Positions 8,261 through 18,062 of a stretch of 37,240 nucleotides of DNA are shown here, piece by piece (positions within the stretch are counted from its first letter, which is position 1; every line of letters begins with the position of its first letter). Position numbers and translations under genes: made by a program. Under the pieces are notes generated by a model. That model was not told the origin of the DNA and ran no database searches. It saw nothing but the letters and a program-made list of their open reading frames with translations. This DNA is from Planctomycetota bacterium (GTDB lineage Bacteria; Planctomycetota; Planctomycetia; Planctomycetales; Planctomycetaceae). The stretch spans positions 1 to 37,240 of the forward strand of contig JAQBWV010000038.1 in NCBI GenBank assembly GCA_027624335.1, written 5' to 3'.

Positions 8261-10108
8261 ATGAATGCCAGTTCGCACAACTCGACAGTGTTATTCAACG
8301 ATGGCGATGTGCCTCGACGCAGTGTGGCGGAATTCGATCTCAATTCACTGCTTCGACGTCCGGCGGCTGCCGAATTTCATTTGATGTGGGTACCCGATAG
8401 CAAAGCTCCCGATGTCTTTGGCTTCGTCCACGGCAGGACAGATTTCTCGCCACAGGACTGTGTGGACGCTTTGCTGGTTGATCAGCAACAAAGACACGGC
8501 ACAGAATCGGCAATCCCAGCCGAGACGTACTGTGCTTTCCTCCGTAATCGCATCAACGCTCCCGTGCCAGAACTCGAATGGCAACTGATCGCTCTGGAAT
8601 TCCTGCTGTTGCTGCGCAGCAATCAGTCGAGCTCAAGTGTTGCCCTGCAGAACCTGTGTGTCCGGTTTCCGAAATATCAGGACCAACTTGCCGAACTGTC
8701 GAAGTCCAGTAGTCTCGCCGAAACTCATCTGATCGACCCAACATGCTCGACCAGAAGTGACCTGATGCCGACCGCCGCGCACGTCCTGACTGAATTTCAT
8801 GTACCGGACATGCAAGCGATCAACCTGCGAGATCCCCAGGCGACTCAGCTCGACTTTGACGACCCTGATCAGAGCTCACTGGCATACGAACCTGAGTCGT
8901 TCGTCCATGACCACTCGTCGCTTCTCGGCGAAGTTGAGCCATTTACCCAGTTGCCACCTGTTATTCTGAATAGAATCGAAAACAGCCTCGAAGAACTGCG
9001 TTTCCCGGTCGGTGAGCCTCTAATGAGACAGGGCGATCCCGGTGACGGCCTCTATTTTGTCACTGAGGGGAGCGTTTCCATTCGCAGTGTTGATGAAGCT
9101 GGAATATTTCACGAAATAACAAAGTGTGGAGCCGGATCGATCCTTGGTGAAATGGCATTGCTGACCGATGAAACGCGGACTGCCGATGTCGTCGCTTTAA
9201 CCACCGTCACTGCAAAATTCCTCCCCGCGCCGCTGTTTCATGAACAGGCCAGCGAATTCCCGATCATCGGCCGCGTGCTGACTCAATTGCTGGCTCAACG
9301 ATTGGGACATCGCGAACGCGATGCGCTGACAGGAAAGAGATTTGGTCGATATCGGATCGTGCGGCGTCTCGGTCGAGGCGGCATGGCGATCGTGTATCAG
9401 GCCATTGATGAGCAGACCGGCGCCCTGGTCGCTCTGAAGATGATGAGCCATCGGCTTGTCTTCGATGCGAACGCTCTGAAACTGTTTCAAAGCGAAGCAC
9501 GTATGATCGAGGCCTTTGAACACCCCAACATCGTGCGAATGCTCGGTCGCTTCAAAGCATTTCGATCCTTCTTCATCGTACTTGAATTCTGCGATGGAAT
9601 CTCACTGGACGAGTTCATCAGAAAGAACGGTCCGCTCCGCGAGTCTCAATTCCGCAAGGTGATGGCCCAACTGGCCTCGGCACTCTCGTATGCCCATGAA
9701 AATGGAGTCGTTCATCGCGACATCAAACCTTCGAATGTCATTCTGACTTCAAAAGGTGATGTAAAACTGATGGACTTTGGACTGGCCAAACCTGTCGACA
9801 CCGGCGAATCAACATCGTCAAATCTGATTGCAGGTACGCCCCGTTTTATGGCTCCGGAGCAGTTACTGGGTGATCCGACCGATACTCGCGCAGACCTGTT
9901 CTCGCTCGGCTGCACCGCCTGGAAGCTTCTCACTGGTAACGAGCTGATTACCGATACTCGAATCCACGACATTCAGAAGCGTCACGAAAACTGGCGGCTC
10001 CCCGATGTGAGCCATCTGTCGTCGGAAGTCGGAGCCTTCCTGACCGCCAGCCTTCAGATTTCCGCTGACGTCCGCACGGTCGATCTGGACGCCATCTCTC
10101 GCTGGTAA
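8261..10108 (+). CDS. Ser/Thr protein kinase with N-terminal cyclic-nucleotide-binding domain
   Basis: About 615 residues from the ATG chosen. Residues 1-220 have no recognised domain. Residues 222-350 form a cNMP-binding beta-roll with the phosphate-binding cassette LGEMALLTDETRTADVV, including the Glu and Arg that contact cyclic nucleotide. Residues 362-612 form a Hanks-type kinase with all key motifs: GRGGMAIV (371-378), VALK (Lys393), HRDIKPSN (485-492), DFG (505-507), APE (531-533). No membrane segment is visible. The start is uncertain: the open frame runs back to a TTG at 8195 and an ATG at 8201, which overlap the preceding gene; the ATG at 8261 avoids overlap but has no clear Shine-Dalgarno. 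Likely co-transcribed with the Hsp70 and J-like genes. The arrangement suggests a kinase gated by a small ligand, inferred from domain order. Confidence 0.9.
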   Translation: MNASSHNSTVLFNDGDVPRRSVAEFDLNSLLRRPAAAEFHLMWVPDSKAPDVFGFVHGRTDFSPQDCVDALLVDQQQRHGTESAIPAETYCAFLRNRINAPVPELEWQLIALEFLLLLRSNQSSSSVALQNLCVRFPKYQDQLAELSKSSSLAETHLIDPTCSTRSDLMPTAAHVLTEFHVPDMQAINLRDPQATQLDFDDPDQSSLAYEPESFVHDHSSLLGEVEPFTQLPPVILNRIENSLEELRFPVGEPLMRQGDPGDGLYFVTEGSVSIRSVDEAGIFHEITKCGAGSILGEMALLTDETRTADVVALTTVTAKFLPAPLFHEQASEFPIIGRVLTQLLAQRLGHRERDALTGKRFGRYRIVRRLGRGGMAIVYQAIDEQTGALVALKMMSHRLVFDANALKLFQSEARMIEAFEHPNIVRMLGRFKAFRSFFIVLEFCDGISLDEFIRKNGPLRESQFRKVMAQLASALSYAHENGVVHRDIKPSNVILTSKGDVKLMDFGLAKPVDTGESTSSNLIAGTPRFMAPEQLLGDPTDTRADLFSLGCTAWKLLTGNELITDTRIHDIQKRHENWRLPDVSHLSSEVGAFLTASLQISADVRTVDLDAISRW

Positions 10109-10621
10109 GTCCCACCAGACGCCTGTGCCACCGCTTTCCCTGCCCGCCTGATAGCGCCAATGAGCTGCACTTCCCCTGGACGCCGACCATTCGCCACATC
10201 TGTGATTTCACGCGAACTTAATCCATATTTGTTCATTTACGACATTTTATACTTTCCTATTTTGTAAAATCGGCATATTCGGAATAATGGGAACTTTTGT
10301 AGCGAATTCACGTTTGATACACTCAACGCAAACCAGGTGATTTGAGTTGCCTCTCGCTTTCGTATGAACGCGGAGACACATCGTCAGTTGGTTTTCGGGT
10401 TTGTAGTGCTGCAAACGAATGTGCGGGAAACTCGAAGCCTGCAGGATTGTGACCACCACAGATTGTGCAGGCCCGGACCAGTCATGAGTACGGCATTACT
10501 GGAACTGATACTGACGCGGGCCAATCAGTTCACGTGCCTGCCGCGCATTCGATCAGTGACCCTGTCGAGTGCAGCATCAAAATTTTCAGGTATCGATTCC
10601 AGGAACGAAAAGGAACACCCA
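10109..10621. other. Long upstream region of the YTV-protein gene
   Basis: A 513-base region with a distinctly AT-rich patch at about 10200-10320 (a TATACT lies at 10248-10253), a likely promoter zone, although I cannot place a matching -35 element. A possible leader hairpin (GCCTGCA at 10437-10443 with TGCAGGC at 10466-10472) follows. The open frame of the YTV gene extends back through this region to 10364, but that part has no signal peptide and does not look coding. Confidence 0.4.
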
Positions 10622-11806
10622 ATGAAGAAGATCTTTGCAGCTGTTGTGATGCTCGTCGCCGCGAGCACTCAAAGCCATGCCGGTGAATGTTGTAAGGCAG
10701 CAGCGACGTGTGCGCCCTGTCCACAGGTAGCATGTCAGGCTCAGCCCGCCTGCCAGCCTGCTGTCGAATGGAAAGACGTTGAGCGAAAAGTTCTTGTCTC
10801 TGAATGGGTGACAGAAAAGCAGAAAGTCACACGAACCAGCTACAAGCAGGAAACGACCGATCGTGAGATCACCGTCAACGAGTGGGTGCAGAAGCAGGAC
10901 AAAGTCAGCCGGGAAGTGACATACTACGAATGCGAGAAGAAATCTCGTGAAGTCACCTGCAAAGTGGCGAAACCCGTCTGGAAGGACGTTGAGGTGAAGT
11001 ACACCGTCAACGTTCCGACTCGTGAGACTAAGACTGCGACCAGAACAATCCGAAAGCCACACTGGAAGGAAGTCACTCAGGAATACACCGTCATGGTGCC
11101 ATCGATGGAAGCTCAGACACAGACCTACTGGGTCTGGGAATCCGTTCCAGTGACAAAGACACGCAAGGTCTGCGAAGACAAAGGCCACTGGGAAGAGCAT
11201 CAGGTTCAGGTCGGTGGCTGCAATCCTTGCAAATCCGCCTGTGGTTCATGCAACGCCTGCTGCAATCCTTGTCCAGTAACCTGCACTCAGAAAGTCTGGG
11301 TACCGAACGTCGTCGAATCGACCGTCGAGTACACTGTCAACGAATGCCACAAGGCTGAAAAGACTCGCGAAGTTCAGGTCTGTGTCCGCAAGCCTGAAAA
11401 GAAGACCTGCACTCGCAAGGTCTGCGAATGGATTGAAGAAGAGCAAGAGTACTCTTACGAGGTTTGTGGCTGGAAACAGGAAGAGAAGTCCTGTACTCGC
11501 AAGGTTTGCGAAACGACATGGGAAGACGTCACATCCACAGTCAACTATTCCGAGTGGGTCGCGAAAACGAAGACTGTTGATGAAACAGTTTGCCGTTGGG
11601 AATGCGTTCCTGCGAAGAGGACCATCAAAGAAACGCGTTGCGTTCCTGTGCAGGTCGAAGAAGAAGTCGATGTGAGGGTCTGCCGAATGGTAGAAAAGAC
11701 GATTATCGAAAAGGTTGCGGTTCCATGTGCCGTACCTTGCAATGCCTGTCAGCCAGCCGCGCCGTGCAATGCCTGCAAGTCGAACTGCAACGCCTGTTGC
11801 TCGTAG
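10622..11806 (+). CDS. Secreted cysteine-rich YTV-repeat protein
   Basis: 394 residues. The ATG at 10622 is preceded by AAAGGAA at good spacing and opens a classical Sec signal peptide (MKKIFAAVVMLVAASTQSHA), which argues against the longer upstream frame. The mature part is built from degenerate repeats around a YTV core (VKYTVNVP, QEYTVMVP, VEYTVNEC, then a decayed QEYSYEVC), each flanked by runs rich in Lys, Glu, Thr, Trp and Arg. This matches the YTV family (Pfam), known from planctomycetes and linked to their cell surface. Three cysteine clusters stand out: just after the signal peptide, in the middle (CNPCKSACGSCNACCNPC) and at the C-terminus, where CNAC recurs. A structural, disulfide-crosslinked envelope protein is plausible. 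It stands alone between a long leader and a strong hairpin, consistent with separate and possibly high expression. Confidence 0.88.
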   Translation: MKKIFAAVVMLVAASTQSHAGECCKAAATCAPCPQVACQAQPACQPAVEWKDVERKVLVSEWVTEKQKVTRTSYKQETTDREITVNEWVQKQDKVSREVTYYECEKKSREVTCKVAKPVWKDVEVKYTVNVPTRETKTATRTIRKPHWKEVTQEYTVMVPSMEAQTQTYWVWESVPVTKTRKVCEDKGHWEEHQVQVGGCNPCKSACGSCNACCNPCPVTCTQKVWVPNVVESTVEYTVNECHKAEKTREVQVCVRKPEKKTCTRKVCEWIEEEQEYSYEVCGWKQEEKSCTRKVCETTWEDVTSTVNYSEWVAKTKTVDETVCRWECVPAKRTIKETRCVPVQVEEEVDVRVCRMVEKTIIEKVAVPCAVPCNACQPAAPCNACKSNCNACCS

Positions 11807-11890
11807 GTTACGCAGTTAACTGGCGGAAATAACTCCGAACAGTGGTGGTGAGTACTCATTCGGATGAGTTCTCACAACGCTGCAGCAAAC

Positions 11891-11922
11891 ACGCCCCGTG
11901 ACGAGTTCTCGTCACGGGGCGT
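11891..11922. terminator. Strong hairpin between convergent YTV and hydrolase genes
   Basis: A perfect 14-bp GC-rich stem (ACGCCCCGTGACGA / TCGTCACGGGGCGT) with a GTTC tetraloop. It sits between the convergent stop codons at 11806 and 12014. The T-run on either side is weak, so it may act as a bidirectional terminator or as a 3'-end stabiliser. Confidence 0.7.
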
Positions 11923-12013
11923 TCCGTCTTCCACAGACCATCGTTGAGACTCAAGTCCGAAACGTACAGGCTCTATCCGGCAGCCGCACGGGACAACGAT
12001 CGTGTAGCAGCTG

Positions 12014-12883
12014 TCACGTTACAGAGCGGTCAACGGATGCGGCGCTGCGCGGAACTCGAGTTTCCAGCCAGATTAGCAGATCACCCACCGTCGTCCGCCA
12101 GTCCGGTTCGTTGAGCAGTTCGTGATAATGCTCGACAAGTACCTGCAGCTTTCGATCGATAGATGAGGTTTTCTCGAGCCATGGTTCAACAGCCAGCGGA
12201 TCGACGATCTGGTCGCTTCCGGCCTGCATGGCAAGAATCGGAACATCGATAGCAGAAGCCTGCTCCCACGCGTCCCTGACTGCCTGTTTCATTTGAAAGA
12301 ACCATGACGCTGTGACGCTGCGATGAAGCAGTGGATCAGCAGCGCGTCTGGCGAGTGCGTCAGGATTGCGAGTTGTGTGCTCGGGTGGCACCTTGCTTTG
12401 GAATCGAGTTTTCGGAGCAGCGAATGACATTAGACGACCAAGAGCGTGCGTCACGATGTCGATCTCAATCTTCAGCCCCAGTAACGGTGACATGGCTACG
12501 AGTGCGGCCATGCGTCGCCGACGTGTCTCGGCGAAGCGGATTGAAACCAATCCACCAAAACTATGACCCACGACTGCCGTCCGATTGGGGTTCAGTTCGA
12601 GGTACTGCCAGACCGTATCGAGATCGAGCATGTAGCGGTCGAATCGGTCGATGTGGACAGCGATTCCATCCGACCTTCCGTGACCCCGCAAGTCGGGAAT
12701 AATGACATCCCAGCCGCGAGCGACGGCTTCTTCGGCGACGTGCAGATAGCGACCGCCATGCTCGCTGGTACCGTGGATGATGACGAGCGTCCGTCCACAT
12801 CGATCAGATGGTCGGGGAACGCAGCTCCGCACAAACAAGTTGCCGGAATCGTTCGCCGCGACATTGAACTCGGTGCACTTCAC
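12014..12883 (-). CDS. Alpha/beta hydrolase, monoacylglycerol-lipase / lysophospholipase type
   Basis: 289 residues, cytosolic (no signal peptide). It shows the serine aminopeptidase S33 / Hydrolase_4 pattern: oxyanion region IIHGTSEHGGRY (compare HGxGEHxGRY in monoacylglycerol lipases), DLRGHGRSDG, nucleophile elbow VVGHSFGG, acid AGSDQIVD and catalytic His in EHYHELLNEP. All three catalytic residues are present, so an active ester hydrolase acting on monoacylglycerols or lysophospholipids is likely; the true substrate is not known. The C-terminal residues overlap nothing. It is convergent with the YTV gene and separated from it by the hairpin at 11891-11922. The next gene upstream on the same strand begins about 5 kb away. 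Confidence 0.88.
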   Translation of the reverse strand: MKCTEFNVAANDSGNLFVRSCVPRPSDRCGRTLVIIHGTSEHGGRYLHVAEEAVARGWDVIIPDLRGHGRSDGIAVHIDRFDRYMLDLDTVWQYLELNPNRTAVVGHSFGGLVSIRFAETRRRRMAALVAMSPLLGLKIEIDIVTHALGRLMSFAAPKTRFQSKVPPEHTTRNPDALARRAADPLLHRSVTASWFFQMKQAVRDAWEQASAIDVPILAMQAGSDQIVDPLAVEPWLEKTSSIDRKLQVLVEHYHELLNEPDWRTTVGDLLIWLETRVPRSAASVDRSVT

Positions 12884-13082
12884 GAATCAGCCCTCCTCTC
12901 TGTCATGGTGACACTGAGGACGATATTCAACACCGGGGACAACTGACCGCCTGCTGAATCAGAAGATGGTCAGTTTCCAGGAAGCACCTTCCCTGTCCGA
13001 CCAATTCAGGCTGACAGAGTGATTCCTGTTGCCCGAATCTCGCAGCCGATCGACAAGACGTTTCCTTCTATCTATTACGTCA

Positions 13083-16000
13083 TTACAGGGGCTGTTCCTG
13101 AAGTGGAATTCTCTTTGGCAGCCGACTGAACCCAAGATCAATCCGGCTGACCAGACCGTGAAGCTGCAGTTCGCCGGCATCACGATCGAGCTGATAATGC
13201 ACGATCCTGTCCTGAATCAGCGAGACAGATTCGACAAAATCCTCACCAGTCATGCGGTCAATGACTCGAACTTCGAGTGAGCGAAGACTGCTGTTGCGTT
13301 TAGGGCTGACGCGGGACAGGCCGACCAGAAACGGCAGCGAACCGCGATCGATGCGAACAAAACTTCGCTGCTGGACGGGCTGCTTCCACAGAATTGTTCC
13401 GGATTCGCGAGAGAGTGCGACGAGCAATCCGCGATGGACGTTGTCCATGGGGATGACTGAGTCGCTGGCCAGAGAATAAATCCTGTCTGGATCACCAGTC
13501 ACTTCTGACCGTTGCAGATTTACATAGACATTCTCTTCGTCGGAGAACACCCGAAGGGAAGACATGTACCGAATCTCTTCTTTGGTCAGTTGCGTGTCGA
13601 CAATTACTTTCGACCTGTCCGCTGAAAACACGCGTAGGCGACTGTCAGTCGTCATCAGAGCGAGTTCGTCATCGCTCGACCATGCCGAGTAGAATCGGTC
13701 GACGAGTTCCTCATCCAGTTCCATTTCGTTGGTCAGCGGATCCCAGATTCGAATTCGTTTGCCGCTGTTGCCTGTTCCCAGCGTTACGTGAAACAGTTTT
13801 CGCCCAATCACTCGGTGTGGATAGCGGAAGTCGACGTTGAGTTCATCTTCGCGTAGAACATCTCCAGTCTGTGACGCGATGACCGTGTAGTGTGTCTGGT
13901 CTGCGTGAAACATCACCAGGACACTTTCATCGCCGAACAGTCCGGCTTCACGGTCTACGAACACACCGCTGGCCAGATCCAGATCTGACCGCCGCCATAA
14001 TACTCGGCTGGTCGCAGGCTCGATTCCAAACAGATGCCTTCGCGTCTGAAAGATGCAGACCGACGGAGTCGCCGGGCCAGGCTCGATCAAAATTTGATTC
14101 GACTCCAGCGGCGGAAACTGCAGCGTCCACAGTGGTTGTTCGTCGTGCATCTCCAGCAGCGACACCGTCTGCATTCCGGCTGGCGTGCCAATGGGCATGA
14201 GATGCCCGACTGATCGGTATCCTTGAGGTCCGGGCATGGTCATGCGGGCGGGCATCCTGATACGGCCTCGTTCAGTGCCAGCGAGACGATCAAGAATCTG
14301 CCATTCGTTCTGCAGTCCGTTTGCATTCCGAACGATGTCAAATTCTGAACGCTCGCTGTAGGTCACTCGACGCGGCGAATTGCTCCAGAGGCTCGTAATT
14401 AACGGATTGGACGCTCCCAGTGACTGCTGCGTGATCCTGATCTGGCGGACAGGCCAGTCGAGGGGATGAAGATCGCGGAAGATTTTCGAGGCGGACTCAT
14501 CACCAGAAAACAGGCTGACGAAATCGGCACCGGTCATTAACGATTGACCGATCGCTGTTGCAGTCCTGTCCGGTGAATCTTCGCGCGAAGAAATCGCAGC
14601 AAGAACCGTTTCAAGTCGGTCGCTGAGCACTGCGTTCAGGTCGGCTTTCGGAAACTCCTTGCTGAAACTGTACAACGCCGCGCCGGCTTCATAGCTGAGT
14701 CTCAACTTGCTCCAGAGCGAAATCAGTAATGCCTCGGCAACAGCCCGTGTCGATGAGTCGTGATGCGATCGGTTCTGCAGAAGCAGTAACTCGGCCGCCT
14801 GAAACCTGCCGTTTCGGATGAGTCGATCAGCCAGCCGGTTCCGCACGGCTCCGGCCTCGGCAACTGCGGAATACAGCCGAAGAAAACGTTCCAGACTGTC
14901 GACCGTGTCGAGTGACACCGCGACCTGCAAATCCTGTTCGATCAAGTCCTGAAGACTCGCTCGATCAGACAGTGAGGTGGAACGCAAACCCTGCTGAAGA
15001 AGGTGACGCGCTCGAGTGTCGCTGGTCACCAGACAATCTGAGTTTCCTTTGATTGGCACGAAAGAAATCAATCCGGTGTCGATCGCCTGCCTGGCAAACG
15101 GGACCGCGCTGGCTGGCGATACGTTTTCGGCTTCCCACTGAGCGCGTTCAATCAGTGCGTGTTGTCTTTCCTGGGGGCGCTGCGACAGCTCCTGTAGTTG
15201 CTGAATCATCTCCAGCCTACGGCCAGCAGAAAGTGAGTTTGCTTCGCGATTCAGACGGTCGATGATCAACTGTCGCAGCAACCAGCGGGCCCGGTCCGCA
15301 GTGCTTAACTCGGAAGCCGTCGGCGTACTCTCGCTTTCGATCATTGCCAGTAATGCGGATAGACGCCTGGCGGCGGCGTCTTCGCGGTCTGCTGAAAGTT
15401 CCAGTTGAGCAACCAGCAACTCGTCGACAGCTTGCCCCTGTGCAGCCTGTTGCTGACGTTCGGCAAGAAACGTCAGCACTTCAGGAAAGGCTGTCAGGTG
15501 TTGAGGTCCGACGGAAAACACAAGTCCGTCGTGAAAGACAAGATTGCCCGGTCGAACTTCGTCCGGAACTCGTTCATCATCAATTCCGAAATGGGCGAGG
15601 TTGTATTCCCGAGCTGCTGTCAGGAACCCGTCAGTGTTCTGGATCGACCGCAGGTAACGCTTCTGCACCAGGGCAGGGACAAGGGACGATCGAGTCCAGT
15701 CGCCAGATTCGAGTTCAACGCTCGCGATGCCGCCTTCCTTGAGTGGGATGATGTACCGATTTCCGATGCGCGTGCCGCGACCGGACGGAAGCCCGACTCG
15801 AGCCGACCACACGCTACTGCCGTCCTGCAGCGAGAGCCCTCGCATCCCGTGTTTACCAATCGAGGCCAGGACTCCGTCGGTCACTGCCGCAAGGTAGTAA
15901 TCGTCTTCGCGTTTGACTTTCCAGACGCGGTCTCCCGTGACCAGGTCAAGACACAGGATGTCCTCCGAATGCTGAGGCAGACAGAGAACCGATCGTCGAT

Positions 16001-17858
16001 GGATCAGCGGCGTTGAAGGAAATCCACGAAACCCATTACTCGTTCCTCCGATGCTCCTTGCCGACAGCGCACCGTTGGGTCCATCTCGTCCGTAAGCGTG
16101 AATCCACTTCAACTCTCCCAGAGACGCATCGACGGCCACAATGATGTCAGTGTCGGGCTGACAGATCACCGTACCATCTGCGACGGCAGGAAGAGCCATT
16201 GGAAGATTTCGGTGCCGCTCGTCGCTGCGAGAACCGGCTCGCTCAACCAGACCAAGCTTCTGAACCCAGACGACCCGACCAGATGCCGCGTCCAGTTTGA
16301 CGAGATTCAGTTCGCGATCGCGCCGTGATTCAGTCATCACAAACAAGGCATCATCGACAGACCGGGGTGCGCCCAGAAACAGTTGGTCAGACAAGGCTCC
16401 AGGGTCTGTCGGGCCTCCGACTGACCACACAGGTTTCACATGGCGAATCTCATCGTCGTCTGATTCTGAATCGTTGTTTGACTGAGCGGGGATGTCCAGG
16501 CACACCAGCTGATTTGAAGCTCGCAACAACGTTGGCTGCGGGAATCCAGGGCCAAATCCCACGCCCAGTTCTGCAGCCTCAAAGTCGAGCCAATCGATCG
16601 CGAAGACTCGTCGACCGTCTGAGGTGACGATCCCCTGAGCCGCGTTTCCCGCCCACGCCATCTCGATCAATGTCGTCGATCGTCCTGGGTCCGCCTCGCG
16701 CAGTCTGGAAACGAAATCCGGTACCGAAAGGGTGGCGTTGTACCGCCACAACTGCCGACCGGTTTTCGGATCACAACTTCGAATTCCGTAAAGGTCACGA
16801 GTGATCAGCTGGTTCTGAACGACGATCGGAAACACGGCGACGCCGGTTTCTTCAAGTTCCGTGTTAGCTCGGTCACGTTCCCAGGCAGCCAGCAGCTCGA
16901 AAGCTCGATGACCATAAAGAGGCTGCGTCCACAGGGGAGCCAGGTACGGTACGGAACCTTGGCTCGTGCCATTGTTCGCTCGATTGCCGAAAGGTGCTCC
17001 TGCCCCATCAGCCAGCGCCAAACCGGGCGACTCCGGATGCCGTCGCACGATGGCTTCGATCGATGCCGCAGAAAACTGAACCGTTCCGAAGATGGCCTCT
17101 GCGTCTTGAATCACCTGCTGAGCCTGCTGGTCGTTTCCGGAGAAGAAAAGTGCCGTCGCCGCCTTCTCGAACAATCGCGGATTCAGTCGGTTTCGATGAA
17201 CGTTCGACTGCAGGATTCCCAGCCAGAGTTTCGCAGCGAGAGAAGCCTCGCCGCGGTCCAGTAGTCTGGTCGCGGCTTCATCAGCCGCTTGAGCGCCCGC
17301 CGGAGTCGGAAAACAACGGCGTGAAACTTCAAGGTACGACGTCGCTTTACCGGTTTCGCGAGCAATTTCCAAAGCGCTTTGTGCGGTCGCCGAATACTTC
17401 TTTTCGTAAAACTTCAACTGGTCCGGAGTCAGCGATTCGAACATGCGCAGTGCTTCGTGACGCACACTCCGCAGCCGACCGCCCATAAGAAAAAAACTGT
17501 CTGACGGCGCACGCGTCCAATCCTGCGAGGGAGACAGCAGTTCCTGCGGGTCTCCCAGGAGCGTCTGCAACGCGTCGAACGCCTGACTTAGCTGATTCTC
17601 TTTCAGGTGCACTCGCGCACGGTCCAGCAGCACCAGCGCACGACGTTCCTGAAAAACGACGTCGCGCAACGCCGAGAGCTGGCCGTCCGACAGCAACTGT
17701 CCGGAGTTTAATGCCTCAGCGACTACCGGCAGCGGAGCCCTTACCTGCCCTTTGATCTGAGCCATGGCACACGGCAGCACCGAAATAAACAGGTGCAGCA
17801 AGAAAACAACGACGACCAAGTTCGTCCGTGGCTTGATGATCACACAGGCTGCACGCAT
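13083..17858 (-). CDS. Exported giant protein with two PQQ-type beta-propellers and helical repeats
   Basis: 1591 residues, starting at an ATG with GAGGAG five bases upstream (the TTG one codon earlier is less likely). A signal peptide ends near residue 34 (LPCAMAQ). The order is: helical TPR-like region with length-40 periodicity (about 40-270), a first PQQ/BamB-like propeller (about 300-790) with blade signatures such as GRQLWRYN, GRVVWVQKLG, LGELKWIHAYG and GDRVWKVK, a long helical middle (about 800-1130), and a second propeller (about 1140-1580) with QPLWTLQF, SRVLWRRS and GTILWKQP. Proteins of this type are common in planctomycetes and are usually annotated 'PQQ-binding-like beta-propeller repeat protein'. 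I see no proof of PQQ or metal binding; a scaffold role in the periplasm is as likely as an enzyme role. Stands alone on the minus strand. Confidence 0.85.
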   Translation of the reverse strand: MRAACVIIKPRTNLVVVVFLLHLFISVLPCAMAQIKGQVRAPLPVVAEALNSGQLLSDGQLSALRDVVFQERRALVLLDRARVHLKENQLSQAFDALQTLLGDPQELLSPSQDWTRAPSDSFFLMGGRLRSVRHEALRMFESLTPDQLKFYEKKYSATAQSALEIARETGKATSYLEVSRRCFPTPAGAQAADEAATRLLDRGEASLAAKLWLGILQSNVHRNRLNPRLFEKAATALFFSGNDQQAQQVIQDAEAIFGTVQFSAASIEAIVRRHPESPGLALADGAGAPFGNRANNGTSQGSVPYLAPLWTQPLYGHRAFELLAAWERDRANTELEETGVAVFPIVVQNQLITRDLYGIRSCDPKTGRQLWRYNATLSVPDFVSRLREADPGRSTTLIEMAWAGNAAQGIVTSDGRRVFAIDWLDFEAAELGVGFGPGFPQPTLLRASNQLVCLDIPAQSNNDSESDDDEIRHVKPVWSVGGPTDPGALSDQLFLGAPRSVDDALFVMTESRRDRELNLVKLDAASGRVVWVQKLGLVERAGSRSDERHRNLPMALPAVADGTVICQPDTDIIVAVDASLGELKWIHAYGRDGPNGALSARSIGGTSNGFRGFPSTPLIHRRSVLCLPQHSEDILCLDLVTGDRVWKVKREDDYYLAAVTDGVLASIGKHGMRGLSLQDGSSVWSARVGLPSGRGTRIGNRYIIPLKEGGIASVELESGDWTRSSLVPALVQKRYLRSIQNTDGFLTAAREYNLAHFGIDDERVPDEVRPGNLVFHDGLVFSVGPQHLTAFPEVLTFLAERQQQAAQGQAVDELLVAQLELSADREDAAARRLSALLAMIESESTPTASELSTADRARWLLRQLIIDRLNREANSLSAGRRLEMIQQLQELSQRPQERQHALIERAQWEAENVSPASAVPFARQAIDTGLISFVPIKGNSDCLVTSDTRARHLLQQGLRSTSLSDRASLQDLIEQDLQVAVSLDTVDSLERFLRLYSAVAEAGAVRNRLADRLIRNGRFQAAELLLLQNRSHHDSSTRAVAEALLISLWSKLRLSYEAGAALYSFSKEFPKADLNAVLSDRLETVLAAISSREDSPDRTATAIGQSLMTGADFVSLFSGDESASKIFRDLHPLDWPVRQIRITQQSLGASNPLITSLWSNSPRRVTYSERSEFDIVRNANGLQNEWQILDRLAGTERGRIRMPARMTMPGPQGYRSVGHLMPIGTPAGMQTVSLLEMHDEQPLWTLQFPPLESNQILIEPGPATPSVCIFQTRRHLFGIEPATSRVLWRRSDLDLASGVFVDREAGLFGDESVLVMFHADQTHYTVIASQTGDVLREDELNVDFRYPHRVIGRKLFHVTLGTGNSGKRIRIWDPLTNEMELDEELVDRFYSAWSSDDELALMTTDSRLRVFSADRSKVIVDTQLTKEEIRYMSSLRVFSDEENVYVNLQRSEVTGDPDRIYSLASDSVIPMDNVHRGLLVALSRESGTILWKQPVQQRSFVRIDRGSLPFLVGLSRVSPKRNSSLRSLEVRVIDRMTGEDFVESVSLIQDRIVHYQLDRDAGELQLHGLVSRIDLGFSRLPKRIPLQEQPL

Positions 17859-17863
17859 CAATT

Positions 17864-17869
17864 CTCCTC
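17864..17869 (-). promoter_or_regulatory. Ribosome-binding site of the double-propeller gene
   Basis: GAGGAG on the minus strand, five bases before the ATG at 17858. It decides the start in favour of the second Met of the open frame. Confidence 0.75.
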
Positions 17870-18062
17870 AGTCCGCGTCAAAGCCAGCACACAAAACGAA
17901 AACACCATGCTCAATTCCGAATAAACAAGGTGGCTTCCAGACCCTGACTATACCAGACGCGTCCGAATGCCTGGATAGCGACCAGTTTAAGCCTGGCAAT
18001 TGCATTCGGCGCATCGTTGCGCAGGTCAACTTGACGATCAATCGCCAAACGATGTTCCGGTT

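Noticed and set aside
10364..10621. Upstream extension of the YTV frame
   Set aside because: The signal peptide begins at 10622 with a good ribosome-binding site; the upstream residues are not protein-like.
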